7,188 nucleotides of DNA from AC-69 sp035701505 (GTDB lineage: Bacteria; Actinomycetota; UBA4738; HRBIN12): contig DASSSA010000022.1 in assembly GCA_035701505.1 (NCBI GenBank), forward strand, positions 1 through 7,188. The letters are read 5' to 3'. The translations under genes were made by a program, and so were the position numbers. Of this stretch, positions 1 through 5,054 are shown piece after piece. Below the pieces are notes generated by a model. It saw nothing but the letters and a program-made list of their open reading frames with translations. It was not told where the DNA came from and ran no database searches. Positions within the stretch are counted from its first letter, which is position 1; each line of letters begins with the position of its first letter.

Positions 1-2
1 TC

Positions 3-134
3 GCGGTGGTCGCGTTCCTGACCTTCCGATCGTTCAGGCGCTGGCAGCAGCCTCCTCCCGGTCAGGGGTCGGAGGCGGCCAGGGCCGAATCGTTTCTGTC
101 TTGGATGACCCGAACACGAGGCGACCGCGGCTGA
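3..134 (+). CDS. C-terminal fragment of a probable membrane protein (5' end outside window)
   Basis: An open frame enters from the left edge and ends at TGA 132-134. The 43 visible residues begin with a short hydrophobic stretch (AVVAFLTF) followed by basic and aromatic residues (RSFRRW), then a Pro/Gly/Ala-rich hydrophilic tail. That is the pattern of a last transmembrane helix with a cytoplasmic tail. The other two forward frames are less convincing: one stops at once and the other lacks any hydrophobic segment. No family can be named from this fragment. The next ORF is in the same frame 36 bases downstream, so the two could be co-transcribed. It is possible that this stretch is not coding at all. 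Confidence 0.4.
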   Translation, partial: AVVAFLTFRSFRRWQQPPPGQGSEAARAESFLSWMTRTRGDRG

Positions 135-170
135 GTTGAACTCCTGAAACGGCGAGCGAGAATCCTTGGG

Positions 171-359
171 TTGCGTCCTGCACTCATCGGTATCGTCGTC
201 GTCGCGCTGACTGCGTGCGGATTCGGGCTCGGGTACGTCGTGGGCACCCGCGCTGATCGCATCGAGGTGCCTGACGTATTGAGCTCGGGGCGCAGGATGG
301 GTGGGGCGGCAACCTCCGTCGGTGGGCTGGACGTGACGGACGGGAGGGGACGTTCTTGA
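171..359 (+). CDS. Small putative lipoprotein or membrane-anchored protein with a half PASTA-like domain
   Basis: This 62-residue ORF starts at TTG 171 with only a weak purine-rich stretch (GGCGAGCGAG) upstream. Residues 4-24 are hydrophobic and contain LTAC (13-16), which fits the bacterial lipobox with Cys16 as the lipidated residue. The hydrophobicity continues past the Cys, so a plain membrane anchor is an alternative. From residue 33 the sequence reads VPDV, a 19-residue spacer, and ends in GGLDV. VPDV and the spacing to the Gly-Leu-x-Val match the first half (strand plus helix) of a PASTA domain, the peptidoglycan-binding module of Ser/Thr kinases and penicillin-binding proteins. The second half is absent because a TGA follows. 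The protein is therefore either a truncated remnant or a minimal secreted peptide. It converges on the DivIVA-like gene with a 31-base gap. Coding status is moderately likely; the PASTA assignment is tentative. Confidence 0.45.
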   Translation: MRPALIGIVVVALTACGFGLGYVVGTRADRIEVPDVLSSGRRMGGAATSVGGLDVTDGRGRS

Positions 360-390
360 GGGAGCGGCGGGAGGCGAGTCGCGACTGGGG

Positions 391-1479
391 CTAGCTCGAA
401 CTCCGCCAGGCGGGAACCCGTTGACCCGAACCTTCGTCCTCTTCGTTGAGCTCGATGAGGCTGAGCGAACGTTCGGATAGAGAATCGCGACCGGCCTCGT
501 CTGGGAGTGCCGCAAGCTCGGCGAATGCCGCTAGCCGGTCACTCAGCGCCGCGACGGCCTCGGTGAGGGGTTCGACGGCCTCGCCCACCCGCTCGCCGAT
601 CCCAGCCGCCCGTTCCGTTGCGTCCTCGATCGTGGACCGGACCACGCCAACGAGGGGAGCCAGGCGGTCACGCCACGCGGCCAACCGCTCGATCTCCGCC
701 AGGGTCTCGCGGCGAGCCTGCTCCGCCTCCCGGAGCTCCTCCGCCGCACGGGTCCGGGCACCATCCATGATCCGGGCCATGGTCCGTCCCGCTACCTCCA
801 GGACGGCAGACGACTGCTCCGCCCCGGCCGGGGAAACCGACACGGGGCGTGCCGCGGCTTCCTTCACGGCCGCGTGCGCGGCCTCGAGCTCGGCTGTGGC
901 GGCGCTGAGTCCGCCATCGAGCTCAGCGCGCGCCGACCGGAGCTCTGCCTCCAGCTCCTCGATCCTCGCCTCGGCGCGGGTGGCCCGATGGCTCTGGATC
1001 AGGAAGTAGCGGCGGGCCAAGCCCAGCTCCTGCCGGAGGACATCGATCTCGCCGCTCCGAGTCCCGCTCAGCTCCTCCGCGGCTTGGGGCCGCTTGTCCT
1101 GTCGATCCAGTTCGTCTCGGGCGGTCTCGATCTCGTGTCGGGTGGTCTCTACATCGTGCCGGACGGTCTCCAGTTCGCGTCTGGTGTTGTTCAGCTCGAG
1201 CCCCAGGCGCGCCGCGTCCGCCACCGCTCCCGCGAGATCCCCACGAGCCGCGTCTCGGTCGGCCCTGAGGTCGGCCGCCTCGGCCTCCAGCGCGCGGAGC
1301 TTCTCGGCCTGTTCGGCGCGCTGCCTCTTCAAGATCTCCGCCCCGGAGCGCAGCCCGAGCACCACGGCTTCGGTCGCCCTGGCTTGCTCCGAGGTCCTCG
1401 CGTCGCGCTCGGCCAGGATCAGATGCACGCTCTTGGACGTGTAGCCGAATAAGCCTCGCTTGAGCTGGAGTGCTTGCAT
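391..1479 (-). CDS. DivIVA-like coiled-coil protein
   Basis: The 362-residue product begins LQLKRGLFGYTSKSVHLIL. This resembles the N-terminal membrane-binding segment of DivIVA/Wag31 proteins, where an R-G-Y or F-x-GY turn is followed by a helix with a V..fL pattern (here G12-Y13, V18, L22). Residues about 20-215 are almost purely Glu/Arg/Ala/Leu heptads, a long coiled coil. A second segment around 222-275 (AGRTMARIMDGARTRAAEE) resembles the C-terminal A..I...A...A helix of DivIVA proteins. An acidic Ser-rich tail follows, with LNEEDEGSG near the end. DivIVA homologues mark curved membrane and organise polar growth or septation in actinobacteria; that role here is inferred. I chose ATG 1479 over the upstream start at 1545 because AAAGGGGGA lies 6 bases before it and the DivIVA-like motif starts right after it. 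The gene stands alone and convergent to its left neighbour. A generic coiled-coil protein is the alternative. Confidence 0.85.
   Translation of the reverse strand: MQALQLKRGLFGYTSKSVHLILAERDARTSEQARATEAVVLGLRSGAEILKRQRAEQAEKLRALEAEAADLRADRDAARGDLAGAVADAARLGLELNNTRRELETVRHDVETTRHEIETARDELDRQDKRPQAAEELSGTRSGEIDVLRQELGLARRYFLIQSHRATRAEARIEELEAELRSARAELDGGLSAATAELEAAHAAVKEAAARPVSVSPAGAEQSSAVLEVAGRTMARIMDGARTRAAEELREAEQARRETLAEIERLAAWRDRLAPLVGVVRSTIEDATERAAGIGERVGEAVEPLTEAVAALSDRLAAFAELAALPDEAGRDSLSERSLSLIELNEEDEGSGQRVPAWRSSS
1097..1201 (-). repeat. Imperfect 21-bp tandem repeat inside the DivIVA-like gene
   Basis: On the plus strand, units near 1118-1138, 1139-1159 and 1160-1180 share the core CGG.CGGTCTC...TCG.GT. 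More degenerate copies flank them on both sides. In protein the repeat gives successive heptads such as ETVRHDV, ETTRHEI and ETARDEL (about residues 100-121). The period of seven codons equals two coiled-coil turns, so the array probably arose by internal heptad duplication. Confidence 0.7.
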
Positions 1480-1484
1480 GGGAG

Positions 1485-1491
1485 TCCCCCT
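1485..1491 (-). promoter_or_regulatory. Shine-Dalgarno of the DivIVA-like gene
   Basis: Reading the minus strand, AGGGGGA precedes ATG 1479 with six bases between the G-run and the start codon. It decides the start: the upstream in-frame start at 1545 has no comparable site. Confidence 0.7.
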
Positions 1492-1516
1492 TTGGCGCCT
1501 CGGGAGCTGCGCCGCG

Positions 1517-1545
1517 ATTCTGTCGCCACGGGTGAGGCAGTTCAA
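1517..1545 (-). promoter_or_regulatory. Candidate sigma70-type promoter for the DivIVA-like gene
   Basis: On the minus strand TTGAAC (1545-1540) and CAGAAT (1522-1517) are separated by exactly 17 bases. Each hexamer matches its consensus (TTGACA / TATAAT) at four of six positions. Transcription would start about 1510, leaving a leader of roughly 30 bases. The match is weak and could be chance. Confidence 0.3.
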
Positions 1546-1708
1546 TCACCCGAAGGGACCTCTTCACCAGATGCGCCCAGGCGGGTGTTCGCTTCATCGT
1601 GGTCGAAGACAGGCCCCGTGCGCTTTTAGACACCCTCGGGCTGAAGGGGCTGTTGGGTTGTTCTTCGGCGTGGTGCGCGACGTGCTTTGAGGTGACGAGG
1701 ACATGCGC

Positions 1709-1852
1709 ATGGACGAGCTGATCAAGGGGCACCAGGCATACAGGGACAAGTTCACGTCAAGGGGTGAGGATCCCGGTCCGCCGCCTCAGAACAGATCTGA
1801 TGATTTCAAGGAAGGGTGGCGACAGGCGCGCTTCGCGGCGAACTCCGGGTAG
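1709..1852 (+). CDS. Possible small hypothetical protein (47 aa)
   Basis: An ORF from ATG 1709 (or ATG 1703) to TAG 1850-1852 encodes a charged, soluble-looking peptide beginning MDELIKGHQAYRDKF. A Gly/Pro-rich linker (RGEDPGPPPQ) follows, then an amphipathic segment FKEGWRQARFA. GACGAGG just upstream gives good spacing to ATG 1709 and poor spacing to ATG 1703, so I prefer the second Met. Its 3' part overlaps, in antisense, the last 67 bases of the amidase gene. That region of the amidase is the non-conserved tail, so the two are compatible. Codon third positions are mostly G or C, as in neighbouring genes. I recognise no family. The N-terminus faintly recalls the first helix of beta-carbonic anhydrases, but no zinc site is present and I do not claim this. 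Confidence 0.4.
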   Translation: MDELIKGHQAYRDKFTSRGEDPGPPPQNRSDDFKEGWRQARFAANSG

Positions 1853-2415
1853 TCGAACCCGCCTGGATCCCAGTGGTCATCACCTGGGAGCTCGATATGT
1901 CCGTACACGCCAGGGACCTCGGGCCAGAGCCCTGCCGTTCGTCGGCAATAGTCGAACACGGCGGCCGGCAGGTGGTCGACGGAGATGGGCCAGTCGTCGG
2001 TCGGCCTCGACAGACCCGTCTTGATGAGCCTGCGTTGATGGAGGAACGCAACCAGCGCCACGAGCGGCTGCAGGGCGGGGCGGAAGGGAAGCCACTGGCC
2101 GATCTCTGAGAATCCAGTGATCTCGATCTGCATCGCTCGGGCGTCCTGCGCCTTGGTGGCCTTCCCCTGGGCCCAGACCGGGAAGAGTTGGACGATCCGG
2201 TGGTCCCCCACACCGAACTGCGGCGGAAAGTCCCAGGTCTTGTATCGCTCCTTCAGGTCGGGGGCCTGCGTGGTGTGCAGGACAAGGTTCGGTCTGGGGA
2301 TGGTGAGGCGGACGAAGGGGAAATCGTGCCGTGGCGCCCGCTCGACCTGGCACGTTCGCCCCGTCGGTCCGGGGAGCTCCCCGTGGATCCAGCCGTCCCG
2401 AATCCGAACCGCCAC
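1786..2415 (-). CDS. N-acetylmuramoyl-L-alanine amidase (Amidase_2 family)
   Basis: The 209-residue protein carries the zinc-amidase core of the AmpD / T7-lysozyme / PGRP fold, which cleaves the lactyl-amide bond between muramic acid and L-alanine in peptidoglycan. Visible landmarks are VLHTTQ (His47, first zinc ligand), GDHRIVQLFPVWAQGKA (70-86), AMQIEITG (94-101, the conserved strand), and GHIELPGDDHWDPGGFDY (172-189). In the last, His173 and Asp183 sit ten residues apart as in AmpD, with His181 two before the Asp where AmpD and T7 lysozyme have Lys. The start is GTG 2415, preceded by GGAGAAGG. There is no signal peptide, transmembrane segment or recognisable wall-binding domain, so the enzyme is either cytoplasmic (recycling) or released by lysis like an endolysin. 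No holin or other phage gene is visible. The family call is firm; the biological role is open. Confidence 0.9.
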   Translation of the reverse strand: MAVRIRDGWIHGELPGPTGRTCQVERAPRHDFPFVRLTIPRPNLVLHTTQAPDLKERYKTWDFPPQFGVGDHRIVQLFPVWAQGKATKAQDARAMQIEITGFSEIGQWLPFRPALQPLVALVAFLHQRRLIKTGLSRPTDDWPISVDHLPAAVFDYCRRTAGLWPEVPGVYGHIELPGDDHWDPGGFDYPEFAAKRACRHPSLKSSDLF

Positions 2416-2418
2416 TCG

Positions 2419-2426
2419 CCTTCTCC
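2419..2426 (-). promoter_or_regulatory. Shine-Dalgarno of the amidase gene
   Basis: GGAGAAGG on the minus strand ends three bases before GTG 2415, with the GGAG part seven bases away. It supports GTG as the true start. Confidence 0.65.
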
Positions 2427-2563
2427 GTACAGTGTCCTGGCTTCAGCTCCTGTTGGAGAAGACCAGAATAGACCCGTCGGTGTATCCATCAGCTGATAGA
2501 CCGCCTGCAATGGAGACATCCTCTCTGCCAAACTCGCAGTAGGCTGTTTCCGCAGGCAGACAT

Positions 2564-2639
2564 GGGGACGTAGCTCAGTTGGTAGAGCACCTGCTTTGCA
2601 AGCAGGGGGTCGGCGGTTCGAGTCCGCTCGTCTCCACCA
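2564..2639 (+). tRNA. tRNA-Ala (anticodon UGC), CCA encoded
   Basis: The full cloverleaf can be read. The acceptor GGGGACG (2564-2570) pairs with CGTCTCC (2629-2635) with one G-U. The D stem is GCTC/GAGC (2573-2576, 2585-2588). The anticodon stem CCTGC/GCAGG (2590-2594, 2602-2606) encloses loop TTTGCAA with anticodon TGC at 2597-2599. The variable loop is GGGTC. The T stem GGCGG/CCGCT (2612-2616, 2624-2628) carries the TTCGAGT loop. Discriminator A2636 and encoded CCA end at 2639. The sequence is close to the common bacterial tRNA-Ala(UGC), which reads GCN alanine codons. No identity element is missing except that G3 pairs with U70; this is the classic alanine determinant G3:U70, formed here by G2566 and T2633. 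Confidence 0.98.
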
Positions 2640-2683
2640 GGAAACGCCCAGGTAGATGGCCCTACAGTCCACGCCGTTTCCTG
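2638..2683 (+). repeat. 9-bp inverted repeat abutting the tRNA-Ala 3' end
   Basis: CAGGAAACG (2638-2646) is perfectly complementary to CGTTTCCTG (2675-2683). The 28-base loop can form a small inner stem, GTAG (2652-2655) with CTAC (2662-2665). The left arm includes the last two bases of the encoded CCA. It could be a processing or termination hairpin, but no T-tract follows. Confidence 0.45.
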
Positions 2684-2865
2684 CCATACCTCCGGTAGAG
2701 AAAACCAGAGCTCCACATCAGGTCCTGGGGTAACTGGCCCTATGGAGCGCAGCTTCCTAACCCCCCATCCGCCGACAACCAATCCCTGTGCGCAGACCCG
2801 ACGACGCGTTACGCACGTCACAAACCCGAAGCAGCGTAGCCGTGCTTAGATTGTCCACTCGACGC

Positions 2866-2872
2866 AAGGAGG
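2866..2872 (+). promoter_or_regulatory. Shine-Dalgarno of the ABM-like gene
   Basis: AAGGAGG, complementary to the 16S rRNA 3' end, lies five bases before ATG 2878. It rules out the longer in-frame start (GTG 2788), which lacks such a site. Confidence 0.85.
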
Positions 2873-2877
2873 GGCCG

Positions 2878-3222
2878 ATGATCATCTCGCTCTTTGGGGA
2901 CACGGTCGTGAAGCCCGGGAAAGACAACGAGGACGCTCGGTTGTCTAAGAAGCTCGAGCCGATCCTCCGCTCGATGCCGGGGTTCATCTCGTACAAGAGC
3001 TATCGCGCAGACGACGGCGAGGAGATCGGCATCATCCGTATGGCGTCTCGCGAAGCTCTCGACGCGTGGGTTCATGAAGGAGTTCACGGCTCGGCCCAGA
3101 AGGTGGCCGAGCAGATCTACCACCGGTTTTGGGTTCAGAGCGCCGAGACGTACCGCGAGTACACGTGGGTCAACGGGAAGCGCACGGAAGGCGATCTCGC
3201 GCACCTCTTCCTCGAACGGTAA
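2878..3222 (+). CDS. ABM-like dimeric alpha/beta-barrel protein
   Basis: The 114-residue soluble protein looks like the ferredoxin-like ABM fold (antibiotic biosynthesis monooxygenase / heme-degrading / DABB superfamily). A first strand (IISLFGDTVV) is followed by a helix ending in MPGF (33-36), the usual helix-to-strand turn. A strand pair SYKSYRADDGEEIGIIRM (38-55) comes next. The helix EALDAWVHEGVHGSAQKVAEQ (59-79) has the typical W..H...H pattern, with His66 and His70. The last strand is TYREYTW (91-97). Family members include cofactor-free monooxygenases, heme-degrading enzymes and stress-induced proteins of unknown activity. Which applies cannot be told here, and no specific heme-ligand motif is certain. 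The start is ATG 2878 with a near-perfect Shine-Dalgarno. The peptidase gene follows 20 bases downstream, so the two probably share a transcript. Confidence 0.82.
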   Translation: MIISLFGDTVVKPGKDNEDARLSKKLEPILRSMPGFISYKSYRADDGEEIGIIRMASREALDAWVHEGVHGSAQKVAEQIYHRFWVQSAETYREYTWVNGKRTEGDLAHLFLER

Positions 3223-3242
3223 CTAGCGTAGAGCGTTCTCTT

Positions 3243-4082
3243 GTGCGAGTGCTCGGAGGGGCGGTACGAACGAGGTCGCTCAGCAGCATCGGCCTGATCG
3301 TGACGTTGCCGATCGTGGCTGCGGTCTGCTCGCGTTCCCCCGATCCGGTCGGTTACTCATCTCCTTCGACAGCCCGACCGGCGCCCACGTCGATCGTTCA
3401 GGAAGGGGTCACGGTGAACATCTCCTCTGCCGTGATCCGATCGGCCCGGACGTCCGACACAGACATCACCCAGATCGTCCGTCAGGCGCTGCGGCGGATC
3501 ACTCCCCTCCTTCCCGGGCTGAACGGGCGAGTAGACGTCGGCGTCGATTCCAAGGGTGCGCGCGAGATCGGGGTGGTTGGGCGCACCGACCCCAACACCG
3601 GTGACGTGACGATCGCGCTGGACCCGGCGTTCCGGGACTTCGTGACCACACTGCGGGTGTGGCTTCCCGTGACGCTTGCGCACGAGCTCAACCATGCGGA
3701 GCGGATCCACTCCGGACCCGGGGTGGGTCACACCCTGCTGGACGCGATGGTCTTTGAAGGCGTCGCGGATGCCTTCTCGATCCAGGCGTTCCCTCAGACG
3801 CCGCCCATCCCCTGGGATCAGGCGCTCTCACGCACCGAGGAGAAGGCCGCTTGGCGCCAGGCAAATGGGAAGCTTCACCTCCTTTTGGACGTGTCCGAGT
3901 ACGGAGGTTGGTTCCTCGGCACTGGTCCGTTGCCTCGCTGGACCGGATACACGCTCGGTTTTGGAATCGTCTCCGGCTTCCTTGGGCGTCACCCCCACGA
4001 GACTGCCGCATCGATAACTTCGCTCTCGGCCGTCCGCATCTTCCAAGGGTCTGGGTTGCAGGCGGCGCGCTCGAATGGCTGA
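3243..4082 (+). CDS. Exported DUF2268-type putative zinc metallopeptidase
   Basis: The protein (279 residues from GTG 3243) has a signal-like N-terminus: basic residues R9 and R11, a hydrophobic stretch from about 15 to 28, and Cys29. A Ser/Pro/Thr-rich linker follows. The core has LAHELNHAERI with HExxH zinc motif His147-Glu148-His151. Then comes TLLDAMVFEGVADAF, where Glu172 fits the third zinc ligand of gluzincin-type DUF2268 proteins, and PIPWDQALS. Near the C-terminus, GYTLGFGIVSGFLG (from 235) and SITSLSAVRIF match the helix that closes the DUF2268 fold. DUF2268 proteins are predicted Zn-dependent proteases; substrates are unknown. The lipobox (AAVC) is non-canonical because Val precedes Cys, so secretion by signal peptidase I or a membrane anchor is also possible. 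The start is uncertain (GTG 3243 or 3249, no strong Shine-Dalgarno). An upstream extension would overlap the ABM-like gene and puts charged residues before the signal. Confidence 0.8.
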   Translation: MRVLGGAVRTRSLSSIGLIVTLPIVAAVCSRSPDPVGYSSPSTARPAPTSIVQEGVTVNISSAVIRSARTSDTDITQIVRQALRRITPLLPGLNGRVDVGVDSKGAREIGVVGRTDPNTGDVTIALDPAFRDFVTTLRVWLPVTLAHELNHAERIHSGPGVGHTLLDAMVFEGVADAFSIQAFPQTPPIPWDQALSRTEEKAAWRQANGKLHLLLDVSEYGGWFLGTGPLPRWTGYTLGFGIVSGFLGRHPHETAASITSLSAVRIFQGSGLQAARSNG

Positions 4083-4121
4083 GCTTGCAAGACCGAGCGA
4101 AACACTGGGCGCAGGCGGAGA

Positions 4122-4133
4122 CGGGCGCGCCCG
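4122..4133. repeat. 12-bp perfect GC palindrome in the intergenic gap
   Basis: CGGGCGCGCCCG is a perfect palindrome 40 bases after the peptidase stop. The gap of about 170 bases to the DUF1345 gene holds no convincing ORF. The palindrome could be an operator half or a chance in GC-rich DNA. Confidence 0.3.
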
Positions 4134-4252
4134 ACGAGACTCTCATACGGTCTGACCGGCAGGATAGGACGGGCTCAGCAACTCCAGCCGGAAGGGAAAG
4201 GGCCCGGCCGAAGTTCCCAGAGCCAATCTCGATCGGGCGTAAGGTTTTCCCG

Positions 4253-4927
4253 GTGGCGAGCACGGCGGGAAGCGACGACCACGGTGGCGTCAAGCGCTCG
4301 CACATCACCGCGGGGACGCGGGTGCTCTCGGCGTTCGGCGCGGGCGTCCTGGCCTTCGGTATCTCGAGCCTCCTCATACCGTGGCAGGTGGCCACGCTGA
4401 GCGGGTGGAGCGTTTCGGCCGCCGCATTCGTGACCTCGGTCTGGTTCAGCGTTGGGCGTATGGACGGCGCGGCCACGGCAGAGTTCGCCACGATCGAGGA
4501 CGACTCCAGGGCCGCAGCAGACCTTGTTCTGATCTCCGCGAGCGCGGCGAGCTTGCTCGGCGTCGCACTGACGCTCCTCAAGGCCTCGGGCGAGAGCGGG
4601 GCGGCCCGGGTTTTCATCACCGGCATCGCGACCCTGAGCGTCATCTTGTCCTGGGGGGCCGTCCACACCGTCTTCATGCTGCGATACGCAAGGCTCTACT
4701 TCGCGAACGGCGGCGGTATCGACTTCAACGACCAGCAGAGCCCGACCTACATGGACTTCGCCTACGTCGCCTTCACCATCGGGATGACCTACCAGGTGTC
4801 CGACACCACCGTCACGGTGAAGGACATCCGCAGGAGTGTCCTCCGTCACGCGCTCCTGTCGTACGTGTTCGGCACCGGGGTGGTGGCCATGCTCATCAAT
4901 GTTGTGGCCAGCCTGCTGAATCCCTAA
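4253..4927 (+). CDS. DUF1345 family integral membrane protein
   Basis: The 224-residue protein has about five hydrophobic segments: roughly 24-42, 51-68, 90-109, 120-143 and 200-222. The later part carries the DUF1345 signature. SWGAVHTVFMLRYARLYF (133-150) corresponds to the family's W..vHt.yalryAhlYy. GGIDFN (154-159), SPTYMDFAYVAFTIGMTYQVSDT (163-185) and an IRRSVLRHALLSYVFGT helix (192-208) follow. Family proteins are usually close to this length, so the gene looks complete. The function of DUF1345 is not established; the conserved His, Asp and Gln in membrane-facing segments could suggest a channel or transporter, which is only inference. The start is taken as GTG 4253, with a weak AAGG nine bases upstream. 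Longer in-frame starts overlap the peptidase gene and have no family similarity. Confidence 0.88.
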   Translation: MASTAGSDDHGGVKRSHITAGTRVLSAFGAGVLAFGISSLLIPWQVATLSGWSVSAAAFVTSVWFSVGRMDGAATAEFATIEDDSRAAADLVLISASAASLLGVALTLLKASGESGAARVFITGIATLSVILSWGAVHTVFMLRYARLYFANGGGIDFNDQQSPTYMDFAYVAFTIGMTYQVSDTTVTVKDIRRSVLRHALLSYVFGTGVVAMLINVVASLLNP

Positions 4928-4937
4928 CCGCCCGGGC

Positions 4938-4956
4938 AGGCCGTTCGGCCTCCTTT
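4938..4956 (+). terminator. Candidate intrinsic terminator after the DUF1345 gene
   Basis: AGGCC (4938-4942) and GGCCT (4947-4951) form a stem with a GTTC loop eleven bases after the stop codon, followed by CCTTT. The T-tract is short, as often in high-GC genomes, so termination may be incomplete. Confidence 0.45.
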
Positions 4957-5054
4957 CCCCGGCCCGAGGTTCAAGGATGCCGCCCTCCCGGCCGAAGGCT
5001 CAATCGGGGCTCGGCTCGCCGTGCCAACCGCCAAGCCCCGAGGATGGCGTGCCC

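Noticed and set aside
403..413. CCGCC-A-GGCGG inverted repeat near the end of the DivIVA-like gene
   Set aside because: It lies inside the coding sequence, the loop is too short for a hairpin, and no T-tract follows.
1097..1201. Tandem repeats considered as a CRISPR array
   Set aside because: The units are directly adjacent with no spacers and keep a coding heptad register.
923..1732. 269-residue minus-strand ORF
   Set aside because: It lies in another frame of the DivIVA-like gene, is Arg/Gly/Pro-rich and low in complexity, and lacks any domain; it is a high-GC shadow ORF.
2253..2821. Two minus-strand ORFs across the tRNA with peptides such as ADSNRRPPACKAGALPTELRP and DERTRTADPLLAKQVLYQL
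   Set aside because: These are antisense translations of the tRNA-Ala gene and its flank. Such peptides are well-known spurious database proteins.
4075..4155. 26-codon ORF whose ATG overlaps the peptidase stop
   Set aside because: It is very short, has no ribosome site of its own and no recognisable feature; probably chance.
3688..4677. 329-residue minus-strand ORF opposite the peptidase and DUF1345 genes
   Set aside because: It overlaps two genes with recognisable family motifs and itself shows no domain or ribosome site.
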